Made by a program: the position numbers and the translations under genes. From NCBI GenBank assembly GCA_003314535.1, contig POSG01000007.1, forward strand, positions 84,090-148,089: DNA of 64,000 nt, written 5' to 3'. The notes beneath the pieces were generated by a model. The model was not told the DNA's origin and searched no databases. It saw only the letters and a list, made by a program, of their open reading frames with translations. Below, in pieces: positions 16,917 to 25,123 of the stretch. The number at the start of each line of letters is the position of its first letter. The first letter of the stretch is position 1. This DNA is from Geobacter sp. Lineage in GTDB: Bacteria > Desulfobacterota > Desulfuromonadia > Geobacterales > Geobacteraceae.

Positions 16917-17900
16917 ATGCACATCATAGATCTGCGCGGCATCGGCTGTCCGACAAACTTCGTGAAGGCGAAGCTCGCCCTGGAAATGATCGATCCGGGT
17001 GAAATCGTCCAGTTCATGCTGGATGACGGCGAACCGGTCAGGAATGTTTCCCGGACCCTCAAGGCGGAGGGGCACAAGATCCTGGGAAAGGAACAGAAGG
17101 AAGGATATTCCATCGTGACGCTGGAAGTTTCCTCGCCGGATGCAAGGCCCGAGGAGCCGGTCAGGGAGTATGCTGCCACGAAAATTACCCGCAACGGCAG
17201 GGAACCGGCTACCGACCCGGTCATGGTCGAAGAAACCATCGAACTGCTCGTCAACGGTACAAAGCTGTCAGCAATCGTTACGACTCCCGATCTTCACAAG
17301 GAGCTTGCCGTCGGCTACATGGTAACGGAGGGAGCGATAAAGGAAAGGGCCGACATCGAAAATGTCGAGGAAAAGGACGGCTGGGTACTATTGACAATAC
17401 GGTCTTTCGAGCACTTCGACGTATGGTACGAGCTGCGGTCTTCCGGCTGCATCGGCGTAAACTGGGACAAGAGGGATGACGACATCGTGCTGCCGGTGAA
17501 ACAGACTTTCCGTATCGATATGCTCCTGGACAGTATGAAACACCTGTACGACGCAACCCAGGACAAGACAGGAGGCGCGCACAGCGCAAGCCTGGTGGAT
17601 GCCAACAGCAACCTCAGGTACAAGGCGCTCGACATCGGCCGCCACAACGCCATCGACAAGGTCGTTGGCATGGCCTTTCTCAATGGTGACGACCTGACCA
17701 AAATGTTCCTGGTTTCCTCGGGAAGGCAACCGGCAGGGATGGTCATGAAGGCTGTCCGGGCAGGCATCCCCCTGATCATCTCCAAGTCGGCGCCCATCAG
17801 TTCCGGCATCGACAGTGCGCGCCGGGCAAATGTCACCCTGTGCTGCTATGCGACGCGTGAAAAAGTGAAGGTCTTCTCCGCCCCGGAAAGAATAGTTTGA
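16917..17900 (+). CDS. fdhD: TusA-FdhD fusion: sulfur carrier joined to formate dehydrogenase sulfurtransferase
   Basis: A 327-residue two-domain protein. Residues 1-75 are a TusA/SirA-like sulfur carrier with the CP motif at Cys11 (GIGCPTNFVKAKLALEM). Residues 95-327 are FdhD, which passes sulfur to the molybdenum cofactor of formate dehydrogenase; visible landmarks are SSGCIG (Cys178), TGGAHSASL, DIGRHNAIDKVVG and VSSGRQPAGMVMKA. E. coli FdhD uses a CxxC pair and receives sulfur from IscS; here only Cys178 is visible at that place. Joining a carrier to FdhD in one chain would make the relay intramolecular. The N-terminal domain closely matches the stand-alone TusA at 24461-24679. GGAG precedes ATG 16917. 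Confidence 0.92.
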   Translation: MHIIDLRGIGCPTNFVKAKLALEMIDPGEIVQFMLDDGEPVRNVSRTLKAEGHKILGKEQKEGYSIVTLEVSSPDARPEEPVREYAATKITRNGREPATDPVMVEETIELLVNGTKLSAIVTTPDLHKELAVGYMVTEGAIKERADIENVEEKDGWVLLTIRSFEHFDVWYELRSSGCIGVNWDKRDDDIVLPVKQTFRIDMLLDSMKHLYDATQDKTGGAHSASLVDANSNLRYKALDIGRHNAIDKVVGMAFLNGDDLTKMFLVSSGRQPAGMVMKAVRAGIPLIISKSAPISSGIDSARRANVTLCCYATREKVKVFSAPERIV

Positions 17901-17917
17901 AAATCAGTTTCCCAATG

Positions 17918-18010
17918 TCAGCCGTTGAGCAGGCTGTCCAACTCCCCGATAAGGCCATCTCCATCCTCCAGCCCGACCGACAGCCGCACCGGGAAAACCT
18001 CCATCCTGAT
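17918..18010 (-). pseudogene. Remnant of a trans-sulfuration (Cys/Met) PLP enzyme C-terminus
   Basis: The minus strand reads EVFPVRLSVGLEDGDGLI, then GELDSLLNG and a stop: the C-terminal signature (RLSVGLEDxxDLIxDL) of cystathionine gamma-synthase / O-acetylhomoserine sulfhydrylase family enzymes. No start or catalytic domain remains upstream; the reading breaks within about 30 codons. A second remnant with the same end lies at 21456. Confidence 0.8.
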
Positions 18011-18101
18011 ATTCTCGCTCCCACATGGCAACCAACCCGCACGCCTTTGTTTCAGTCACATCGCCATTTGTTCGATTTCAAACCGTTTGTCCAAAAATCC
18101 C

Positions 18102-18130
18102 TTGACACAAGCGTAAGTTCATTGATAGTA
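18102..18130 (+). promoter_or_regulatory. Possible sigma-70 promoter for tssG fragment
   Basis: TTGACA at 18102-18107 is followed after 16 bases by GATAGT. The -35 is perfect, the -10 only four of six. The tssG start lies about 55 bases further on. Confidence 0.35.
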
Positions 18131-18181
18131 AACACGTACTTATAATTTGCGTTAATTTTCTGACTTGCATAAAGAGGCCAC

Positions 18182-18688
18182 ATGCCCCCCGAAACAGGAA
18201 TGACAACGCTGATCGGCGAACTGCTGGAAAGGGGCCAGGAGTTCTCCTTCGTCCAGGTCATGCGCCTTGCCCGCCGGCACCTTGACCCGGAAGGGGAAGC
18301 CGGCATACCCGGCATCCCCTGGCAGGAGCGGGTCCGCATCCGCCCCGAACTGTCCCTGGCGTTCCCCGCCGCCGACGTGGCAAAGGTGGAGCGCGACGGC
18401 GACAACCAGAAGATCACCGCCACCTTCCTCGGCCTCTACGGCCCCGCCTCACCCCTGCCCGCCTTCTTCACCGAAGACCTCATGGACGAAGCGTCAGGCG
18501 ACGAAAGCGTCTTCCGCGACTTCCTGGACATCATCCACCAGCGGCTCTACCACCTGTACTTCGAGTGCTGGAGCAAATACCGGCTTTTGATCCGCATCGT
18601 AGAGGAAAACAACCCCATAGACCGGGAGCGGCTCTTGTGCCTGATCGGCCTTGGCGAAAGAGAGCTGTCCGAAAGAATCGTCAACTGA
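18182..18688 (+). pseudogene. tssG: Truncated TssG (type VI secretion baseplate)
   Basis: A 168-residue reading frame that matches the N-terminal half of TssG/VasB: FSFVQVMRLARRHLDP, RIRPELSLAFPAADVAKVE, FLGLYGPASPLPAFFTEDL and FLDIIHQRLYHLYFECW. Full TssG has about 330 residues, so half is missing. No other type VI gene is present in the window. The frame ends exactly where a transposase remnant begins (18687), which points to truncation by an insertion. The start is clean (AAAGAGG before ATG 18182), so a short protein could still be made. It is more likely debris than a functional baseplate part. Confidence 0.8.
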
Positions 18689-18821
18689 ACGATACGGCGC
18701 TGTTATCCATGCCTACTGCCTGATGAGGAACCACTGTCATCTGCGGCTGGTGACGCCGCTTGGAAGCCGGCCACAGATAAAGTCGCACATAAGTGGTGTC
18801 AGACTTCCAAGTTATCAATGA
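18687..18821 (+). pseudogene. REP-associated tyrosine transposase (Y1, HUH) remnant
   Basis: A frame starting at the tssG stop reads ERYGAVIHAYCLMRNHCHLR, then LVTPLG and about 20 more residues to a stop. HAYCLMxNHxHLL is the HUH-type signature of IS200-like / RAYT transposases (the two metal-binding His flank one residue). The rest of the enzyme, including the catalytic Tyr, is missing. The remaining gap to 18955 shows no gene. Confidence 0.8.
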
Positions 18822-18955
18822 GGTAACCTGCTCAAGTCAATGGGCTATTCAAAACATGAAATGTGTAGCCCTGACCCCCCTGGCCCCTGGAGATATTACT
18901 TTCAAGTAATTTTTGATTCTCCAATTTCTTGAATGAAAGGAAGAGGCGCACAGCT

Positions 18956-21292
18956 ATGTGTAGGGTAAAACTGACTCTTTTTATATATATTCTCCTGGTG
19001 CTTATTTCTACCGGGAAAGCCAGTGCCGCCCCTGTACCCGAGAAATCGGTCTGGAAAGTCACACAAAATTTCCTGAAGAGGCATGTCGCGGCCCACAAAG
19101 GATGGAAAGGAAATCATAGCCCCAAAGCAGCATCCGTTGACACCGTGTATTACAAGGGTGAACCAATAGCATACAATGTCTCCGTAAAGCCAAGCGGGCA
19201 CCTACTGGTAGCCTACCATGATGACTTCAGTCCGGTCTTGTTTTACTCTCCCAGTTCATCCCTGGATCCCTTAAAGGCGGACGATCCTCAAGCAATTGAA
19301 TCATGGATCATTCCAGAGATTTACAATACCATTCAACAAATCAAAGATATTGAAATAACCGCTGTTTCTTCAACCGGCAAAATTGAGACTGCATCAAGGA
19401 AGCATAAATCCGGTGTTGCCGACAGAATTACAGCAGCTTGGAGATTGTTAGAAGGCGAAGCGGCCGACACCGTTACTCCTTCAACAGATGCTCCATCTGC
19501 AGGAAGTGGCACATACGCGTCATCAGTAGGACCCCTACTGGAGACAACCTGGAATCAATCGCCTTACTACAATCAGTATACCCCGGCAGCAAGTGGATGC
19601 GTCCATACTCTGACAGGATGCTTGGCGACTGCCATGGCGCAAGTGATGAATTATTGGAATTGGCCTAATACGGGTGCGGGAACTCATTCCTATGCGTGGA
19701 ACAGCACAACATTGAGCGCTGATTTAAATCATTCATATGATTGGGCTTCCATGCCTTCAGCTCTGACAAGCTCTAGCACATCTTCTCAAATAGATGCTGT
19801 GGCTCAACTAATGTCTGATGTTGGAATATCCATTGACATGAATTATGGTTGTTCAGCTTCCTCGGCCTACACCTCTAAAATTATACCTAGTTTGGTGAAC
19901 TACTTTAAATACAAGTCAACCGCAATGGAAATTTATAGAGGCTCCTATACGCCCGCAAGTTGGATGAACTTAATTGAAGGAGAGCTGAATGCACCCGATC
20001 CACGGGTTATTCTGTTTTATATAAGTTCAAGTGCAGGAAATCATGAGGTTGTTATAGACGGTTATCAAACCAATGTGTCAGGAACCGATCAGGTTCATAT
20101 CAATTACGGCTGGGGTGGGTATTCAGATGCTTATTATGACATAACTAATAGCTGGACCGCCGGATATACTTGGAGTGCCAATACTCAGTATCTCGAAGTT
20201 GGTATTGAACCCAATAGCACAATACCGGGGCCACCAAGAGATGTGACTGCCATACCTGGGAACAGTCAAGCTACGGTTAATTTCAAGCCGCCAGCTTTTA
20301 CAGCAGGCGGAAGCATCAATGGCTACACCGTTACGTCATCACCTGGCAACATCACCACCACCGGCACAACAATCCCGATCACTTTTACCGGCCTTACCAA
20401 CGGCACAGCCTATTCTTTCACCGTAACTGCCTCCAACTCGGCTGGATCAGGTCCAGCGTCTGGTCCGTCAAACAGTGTCACACCAATTGCTGCCCCCGGT
20501 TCTCCTACAGGAGTGTCCGCCACTGCCGGCAACGGCCAGGCAACTGTTTCTTTCAGTGCCCCTGCCTCCAACGGCGGCAGCGCCATTACCGGCTACACCG
20601 TTACGTCATCACCTGGCAACATCACCGCCGCCGGCACGGCGAGCCCAATCACCGTAACAGGTTTGACAAATGGGACGACTTACACCTTTACAGTTACGGC
20701 CACCAATGCGGCAGGAACAGGCCCCGCTTCGAGCCCGTCAAATAGCATAACACCCGAAGTAACTTACTCTCTTTTTGTAAGCTTTAGCGGAAATGGCAAC
20801 GGTTCAGTTTACAGCACTGCCCCAGGCTCCCCGAGCATAAATTGCGTAAAGGGAATGTCCGATGGATGCAGTGCTGTTTATACGCGTGGCACATCCGTAA
20901 CTCTCTACGCATCAACCGATTGGAAATCAATTTTTAAGGCTTGGAGTGGTGATTTTGTTGGTACACAAAACTTACTCACGTTAACTATGGATAACGATAA
21001 AAATGTTACTGCTTCCTTTGAACCTAACTTTAAGGCATATTTGCTACCGGTTGGTATTTTTTATGATAGTATCCAGGATGCTTTTGACAATGCAGTTAAT
21101 GGTGCAACCGTCCAGGCTCAGTCATATTCTTTTGCAGAAAGACTTATAGCAGGGAGAAACTCCAGCCTCAATATAAGCCTCAAGGGAGGCTATGATGAAA
21201 CTTTTACCGCTACAGTAGGTATGACAACAGTGCAAGATCAATTGGTGATCCAGAATGGATCGTTGACGATTGAGAATGTAACAATTAAGTAA
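18956..21292 (+). CDS. Secreted C10 (streptopain-like) cysteine protease with FN3 domains
   Basis: A 778-residue protein. Residues 1-25 form a signal peptide (cleavage near KASA-AP). A propeptide of about 165 residues is followed by a C10 peptidase domain with the nucleophile in GCLATAMAQVMNYW (Cys222) and the catalytic His in GNHEVVIDGY (His363), with the INYGWGG loop after it. Residues about 425-605 are two near-identical fibronectin type III repeats (GYTVTSSPGNIT twice), then a bacterial repeat domain with FKAWSGDFVG and VTASFEP, then a beta-rich C-terminus. The first ATG with a ribosome site is 18956 (AGGAAGAGG). Codon use is more AT-rich than its neighbours, which with the surrounding debris suggests transfer. 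It probably degrades external protein. Confidence 0.9.
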   Translation: MCRVKLTLFIYILLVLISTGKASAAPVPEKSVWKVTQNFLKRHVAAHKGWKGNHSPKAASVDTVYYKGEPIAYNVSVKPSGHLLVAYHDDFSPVLFYSPSSSLDPLKADDPQAIESWIIPEIYNTIQQIKDIEITAVSSTGKIETASRKHKSGVADRITAAWRLLEGEAADTVTPSTDAPSAGSGTYASSVGPLLETTWNQSPYYNQYTPAASGCVHTLTGCLATAMAQVMNYWNWPNTGAGTHSYAWNSTTLSADLNHSYDWASMPSALTSSSTSSQIDAVAQLMSDVGISIDMNYGCSASSAYTSKIIPSLVNYFKYKSTAMEIYRGSYTPASWMNLIEGELNAPDPRVILFYISSSAGNHEVVIDGYQTNVSGTDQVHINYGWGGYSDAYYDITNSWTAGYTWSANTQYLEVGIEPNSTIPGPPRDVTAIPGNSQATVNFKPPAFTAGGSINGYTVTSSPGNITTTGTTIPITFTGLTNGTAYSFTVTASNSAGSGPASGPSNSVTPIAAPGSPTGVSATAGNGQATVSFSAPASNGGSAITGYTVTSSPGNITAAGTASPITVTGLTNGTTYTFTVTATNAAGTGPASSPSNSITPEVTYSLFVSFSGNGNGSVYSTAPGSPSINCVKGMSDGCSAVYTRGTSVTLYASTDWKSIFKAWSGDFVGTQNLLTLTMDNDKNVTASFEPNFKAYLLPVGIFYDSIQDAFDNAVNGATVQAQSYSFAERLIAGRNSSLNISLKGGYDETFTATVGMTTVQDQLVIQNGSLTIENVTIK

Positions 21293-21455
21293 ACATATCT
21301 GCCTCAGTAACAGTGGGTCAATCAGGGACGCTGCTTGCAATCTTTCTAACGGAGCTTTTGGTGAATTAGCAAGCAATGTCCCTCCCCCACCTTTCTCGCC
21401 TCTTTTCTCAAAGAGCTACAGGCAACGTCTTTTTACACTATCAATGGGTTGACAA

Positions 21456-21530
21456 TCACCCGTTCAGCAACGTGCCCAGCTCCCCGATCAAGTCATCCGC
21501 ATTCTCAATCCCGACGGATAGGCGCACCAG
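21456..21530 (-). pseudogene. Second trans-sulfuration PLP enzyme C-terminal remnant
   Basis: The minus strand reads LVRLSVGIENADDLIGEL, then GTLLNG and a stop, again the C-terminal signature of the cystathionine gamma-synthase family. It ends in the same LIGEL...LLNG-stop as the remnant at 17918 but differs at many bases, so it is a separate, diverged copy. Nothing else of the gene survives. Confidence 0.8.
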
Positions 21531-21775
21531 GGCATCGCCGCATCATGACCATCGGCAGGGAAGTGGGTTCCGGCCACGGCGACTCGCCAAACAGAAAAAA
21601 GGCACAAGCCGCCTGAGTGTTAAATTAGCATTTGACGGCTTGAAGTTATCTGGTATATATTCCTTACTGTTTGAATAGGGTTATTAGCAGCAACTTTACT
21701 ACATATTTTGTAAATTTAGAACCTCCGTAACGGTCACGCGCCCACTTCGACCTCTGCACCGGCAGACTCACCGAA

Positions 21776-21820
21776 ACCCGCACCGATTGCGACAAAAGTC
21801 GCTCTTGGTGCGGGTTTTTT
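21776..21820 (+). terminator. Strong hairpin with T-run ahead of the first NifS-like gene
   Basis: ACCCGCACC pairs with GGTGCGGGT, and inside it GCGAC pairs with GTCGC around AAAA, followed by a run of T. It reads toward the desulfurase gene whose ATG is 28 bases on, so it is either the terminator of a lost upstream gene or a leader attenuator. The rest of 21293-21847 holds only the PLP-enzyme remnant. Confidence 0.75.
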
Positions 21821-21847
21821 GATGTCAGGCCGCTCAACAAGGAAAAG

Positions 21848-23011
21848 ATGATGCGAAAAATCTACCTGGACAACAACGCCACGACACCGGTTCATGCCGA
21901 GGTGCTTGACGCTATGCTCCCTTTTTTCCGTGAAGATTTCGGCAATCCGTCGTCAACACACTGGGCCGGCAGCAAGGTAAGGAAAGCGGTGAACATCGCA
22001 CGGGAGCAGGTTGCGTCACTCGTCAACTGTTCCCCATCGGAAGTGGTCTTCACTTCGGGCGGCAGCGAATCGGTCAACACTGCCATCAAAGGAATTGCTG
22101 CGGCACGACGCAAAGAAGGAAACCACATTGTCAGCACCATGGTCGAGCATCCGGCCGCCTTCAACAGTGCCAGGCATCTTGAAAAGGAGGGATTCAGGAC
22201 CACTTTCCTCGGCGTTGACGGGGACGGCATGCTTCATGCCGGAGAAGTGGAATCCTCAGTAAGGGACACTACGATCCTCATCTCGGCGATGTATGCCAAC
22301 AATGAAACGGGTGTCATCTTCCCCATCCGTGAAATCGGCGGAATTGCGGCAGCAAAAGGCATCAGCTTTGTCTGCGACACGGTGCAGGCCGTCGGCAAAG
22401 TGCCAATCAACTTCAGGGACCTCCAGGTGGATGCCATGACAGTTTCAGGCCACAAACTCCACGCGCCCAAGGGGATCGGCGCGCTCATCATAAGGAGCGG
22501 CACCCGCATTCCGCCCCTCATCCACGGCGGGCCGCAGGAAAAGAACCGGCGGGCAGGGACCGAAAATGTCCCGGGGATTGTCGGGCTCGGCAAAGCGTGT
22601 GAATTGGCGCAGAATGACCTGGACAAGGAAGTTGCGAGGATCCGTTCCCTGCGCGATTCACTGGAAAACGGGATCCGCGAAGCTATCCCCGATGTGAAAG
22701 TCAACGGCCATTCTGAAAAGCGACTCCCTAATACGCTCAACATCTCATTCAAGGGTGTATATGTCGAACCGCTCCTGGCCGAGCTTGACCGGAACGGGAT
22801 AGCCGTTTCCGCCGGTTCCGCATGCTCGGCGGAAAGCCGGGAAGTTTCCCGGGTGCTGACCGCAATGGGTCTGGATTCCGCCACGGCGCGTAGCACGATC
22901 CGTTTCTCTTTGGGAAGGGAAAACACGCAGGAAGATATCGGCTGCGTGCTTGCCCTGCTGCCGCCGCTCATCGAAAGGCTCAGAAACGAACGGAGCGCAC
23001 GCACCGCGTGA
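21848..23011 (+). CDS. NifS-like cysteine desulfurase, copy 1
   Basis: A 387-residue class V aminotransferase that releases sulfur (or selenium) from cysteine (or selenocysteine) as an enzyme persulfide. Visible are the N-terminal YLDNNATTPVH, the PLP lysine in SGHKLHAPKG, GTENVPGIVGLGKA and the active Cys loop in AGSACSAESREVSRVL. The aspartate pairing with PLP is in CDTVQAVGK. It is clearly paralogous to the enzyme at 26302-27495 (shared FGNPSSTHWAG, NNETG, LPNT). AAGGAAAAG precedes two consecutive ATGs; either may start. It sits alone, about 3.3 kb from the second copy, with a sulfur-transfer operon between them on the other strand. Confidence 0.92.
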   Translation: MMRKIYLDNNATTPVHAEVLDAMLPFFREDFGNPSSTHWAGSKVRKAVNIAREQVASLVNCSPSEVVFTSGGSESVNTAIKGIAAARRKEGNHIVSTMVEHPAAFNSARHLEKEGFRTTFLGVDGDGMLHAGEVESSVRDTTILISAMYANNETGVIFPIREIGGIAAAKGISFVCDTVQAVGKVPINFRDLQVDAMTVSGHKLHAPKGIGALIIRSGTRIPPLIHGGPQEKNRRAGTENVPGIVGLGKACELAQNDLDKEVARIRSLRDSLENGIREAIPDVKVNGHSEKRLPNTLNISFKGVYVEPLLAELDRNGIAVSAGSACSAESREVSRVLTAMGLDSATARSTIRFSLGRENTQEDIGCVLALLPPLIERLRNERSARTA

Positions 23012-23119
23012 ATGGGAAATCAACTCTCCACGTTCCATAATCCAGACGAAATTAAGGGCTTTCTGGTGTCCGAACCGATCCTGACGCGGGTCCGGAAACG
23101 TAGATTTCCCTGGCAGCTG

Positions 23120-23209
23120 CGCATGAGAGACAGAGTCAGGCATCCCAGCATTATAGGCCATATCGAAAAGAGCCCGCACCCCGCAGCGGCTTCTGGGGGA
23201 AAGGATCAT
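23120..23209 (-). pseudogene. Rrf2-family regulator N-terminal remnant
   Basis: The minus strand reads MILSPRSRCGVRALFDMAYN, the start of an Rrf2/IscR-type helix-turn-helix protein (M-LS-RSRYGVRALFDMA). After about 25 residues the frame drifts into unrelated sequence that overlaps the desulfurase gene on the other strand; the DNA-binding core and cluster cysteines are gone. Rrf2 regulators often control cysteine and Fe-S genes, so this may once have governed the neighbouring sulfur genes. Confidence 0.7.
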
Positions 23210-23400
23210 ACTGTTTCTCCTCTAACCAAATCACAGGACTTCCACTCGTAGCGTTTTGCTATCCTGCAGCCCGCTGCCCCTAGCAATGGCGTTTTCCAAC
23301 CAACAGCCACTAGCCATATCCTAATTTCTTATCAATTTAAATATTGTGCATACATCGGATATTCACACATTCTTAACTCCACTTGCCGACACGATAAGAG

Positions 23401-23435
23401 AGGCCAAACAGCACTGAACTGTTATTGTTTGGCCT
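23401..23435 (-). terminator. Hairpin downstream of cysK
   Basis: AGGCCAAACA (23401-23410) pairs perfectly with TGTTTGGCCT (23426-23435) around a 15-base loop, 35 bases beyond the cysK stop. The T-run on the cysK strand is weak. No gene is present from 23210 to 23470. Confidence 0.6.
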
Positions 23436-23470
23436 CCGATAAAAAAAGCACTCTTACTTCTGATATCTGG

Positions 23471-24424
23471 TCACTGGTCAGCAAAAAGTTGAGTGGAAAG
23501 ATACCTCTCAGCTCCGTCCGGAAGAACCACCACAATGGTTTTCGCTGCGAATTCCCTTTCGTTCGCCACGCGAAGCGCAGCCGCCACGGCTGCGCCGCAG
23601 GAGATGCCCACCAGGATGCCTTCCTCCTTCGCCAGGCGCTGCGCCGTTTCAATGGCTTCTTCACTGCTCACTTTTTCGACCCGGTCGACAACCGACAGAT
23701 CGAGAGTGTCAGGTATGAACCCGGCGCCGATGCCCTGGATGCGGTGCGGTCCGGGCTGTATGGGCTGGCCTGCGAGGTGCTGGCTGATGACCGGGCTTTC
23801 CGCAGGTTCAACGGCCACGGATGTGATCTGCTTGCCTTTCTGTTTCTTTATGAAGCGCGAAACCCCGGTAATCGTGCCGCCGGTGCCCACACCGGCCACC
23901 AGCGCGTCTATGCCGCCATCCGTATCATTCCAGATCTCGGGACCGGTGGTCTGCTCGTGAATGGCGGGATTGGCCGGGTTCTTGAACTGCTGGGGAAGAA
24001 AATATTTCTCCGGGTCGGAAGCAGCGATTTCCTCGGCCTTGGCAATAGCGCCCTTCATTCCCTGGGTGCCCGGGGTAAGTATGAGGTTGGCGCCCAGGTG
24101 CGCCAGGACCCGCCGCCTCTCGATGCTCATGGTTTCCGGCATGGTCAAGGTCAGTTTATAGCCGCGGGCCGCCGCCACATATGCCAAGGCTATACCGGTG
24201 TTGCCGCTGGTCGGTTCGATGATCTCCACTCCGGGCTTCAGAACACCCCGCTGCTCGGCATCCCAGATCATGCTGGCGCCGATGCGGCATTTTACCGAAT
24301 AGGCGGGATTCCGTCCTTCGATTTTCGCCAGGACAGTGCCTCCTGCCCCCTTGGTAATTCTGTTGAGTCTGACCAGCGGGGTGTTGCCGATGGAACGGGA
24401 ATTGTCTTCGTAGACCTTGCTCAT
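23471..24424 (-). CDS. cysK: Cysteine synthase
   Basis: A 317-residue PLP enzyme of the CysK/CysM family making cysteine from an activated serine and a sulfide or carrier-bound sulfur. Landmarks: [16 protein letters not shown] lysine in [31 protein letters not shown] (substrate loop), [16 protein letters not shown] (phosphate loop) and [19 protein letters not shown] precedes ATG 24424. It is the last gene of an operon with an E1-like enzyme, a JAMM protease and a TusA-like carrier. That context suggests sulfur is taken from a protein thiocarboxylate or persulfide instead of, or beside, free sulfide. Confidence 0.95.
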   Translation of the reverse strand: MSKVYEDNSRSIGNTPLVRLNRITKGAGGTVLAKIEGRNPAYSVKCRIGASMIWDAEQRGVLKPGVEIIEPTSGNTGIALAYVAAARGYKLTLTMPETMSIERRRVLAHLGANLILTPGTQGMKGAIAKAEEIAASDPEKYFLPQQFKNPANPAIHEQTTGPEIWNDTDGGIDALVAGVGTGGTITGVSRFIKKQKGKQITSVAVEPAESPVISQHLAGQPIQPGPHRIQGIGAGFIPDTLDLSVVDRVEKVSSEEAIETAQRLAKEEGILVGISCGAAVAAALRVANEREFAAKTIVVVLPDGAERYLSTQLFADQ

Positions 24425-24460
24425 GCTTGCCTCCTTCGTTTTTTGAATATGACCAGCCAT

Positions 24461-24679
24461 TCACGCCTTTTCCACGGTCAGCACGTAATAGGTCCCCACC
24501 TTCTCCAGCCCCAGGATTCTGTTCCCCTCCGCTTCGAGGCTGCGTGGAACGTTTTGCACCGGCTCTCCCTCATCCAGGTAGAATTCAAGCACCTCGCCGG
24601 AATCCACCATTTCCATGGCAAGCTTGGCCTTGACGAAGTTCGTCGGGCAGGTAACTCCCCGCAGGTCTAATGATTGCAT
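24461..24679 (-). CDS. TusA-family sulfur carrier
   Basis: A 72-residue TusA/SirA-like protein with the active CP motif at Cys11-Pro12 in GVTCPTNFVKAKLAMEM. Members carry a cysteine persulfide and pass sulfur between desulfurases and acceptors. It lies 36 bases upstream of cysK and 30 bases downstream of the JAMM gene on the same strand. Its sequence is strikingly like the N-terminal domain of the TusA-FdhD fusion (LRGxxCPTNFVKAKLAxEM, then GEPVxNVxRxLxAEGxxILG), so one derives from a copy of the other. A ribosome site AAGGAGAG precedes the ATG. Confidence 0.92.
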   Translation of the reverse strand: MQSLDLRGVTCPTNFVKAKLAMEMVDSGEVLEFYLDEGEPVQNVPRSLEAEGNRILGLEKVGTYYVLTVEKA

Positions 24680-24709
24680 GAACCTCTCCTTGTGCTCCTT
24701 GTGCCGGTT

Positions 24710-25123
24710 TCAGTCCTTCTCAACCTCTATGGCAACCGGATCAATATTTCCGTTTGCAATCAGAAATGCCGATACGTTCGGCTTTTCACGATCTTCCAGC
24801 GAGATGATAACGGTTGCCACCTCGGGGTAATACGCCAGCCTGACATCTTCGGCAGATGGATGGGAAGGGCCGGAGGGATGGGAATGATAGAAAGCGACCG
24901 TTTCCATTTCCCTCTGCAGGAGATCTCTCAATACATCCGCATGTTCATGAGGGTCCAGCTGGAAGCGGCTGGTGCTGCCGGCAACATTGGTGAGCCGATA
25001 AATCCCTGCAACGGTTGTGTCGATACCGCCAAGAATTCCGCACGCCTCAAGCGGCAATTCCTCCCTTGCATGTGCAATGAGAGCATCAATCATGGATTGC
25101 GGTATCTTCAGCTTTTCAAGCAC
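24710..25123 (-). CDS. JAMM metalloprotease, Mec/CysO-cysteine peptidase type
   Basis: A 137-residue single-domain JAB1/MPN protein. The zinc motif is complete: Glu in ELPLEACGILGG (about residue 26) and HSHPSGPSHPSAED (about residues 80-93). In Mycobacterium, Mec cleaves cysteine from the C-terminus of the sulfur carrier CysO; in Wolinella a similar protein releases homocysteine. Its neighbours, an E1-like enzyme and a cysteine synthase, match that pathway. No ThiS/CysO-type carrier ending in Gly-Gly is seen in the window, only the TusA-like protein. Its start overlaps the end of the E1-like gene by eight bases. Confidence 0.9.
   Translation of the reverse strand: MLEKLKIPQSMIDALIAHAREELPLEACGILGGIDTTVAGIYRLTNVAGSTSRFQLDPHEHADVLRDLLQREMETVAFYHSHPSGPSHPSAEDVRLAYYPEVATVIISLEDREKPNVSAFLIANGNIDPVAIEVEKD

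Noticed and set aside
22745..23209. Full Rrf2-type gene on the minus strand
   Set aside because: Only the first 25 residues match the family; the rest is antisense to the desulfurase gene.
23429..24670. Plus-strand open frame of 413 codons opposite cysK and the TusA gene
   Set aside because: It has no ribosome site and is the antisense shadow of recognised genes.
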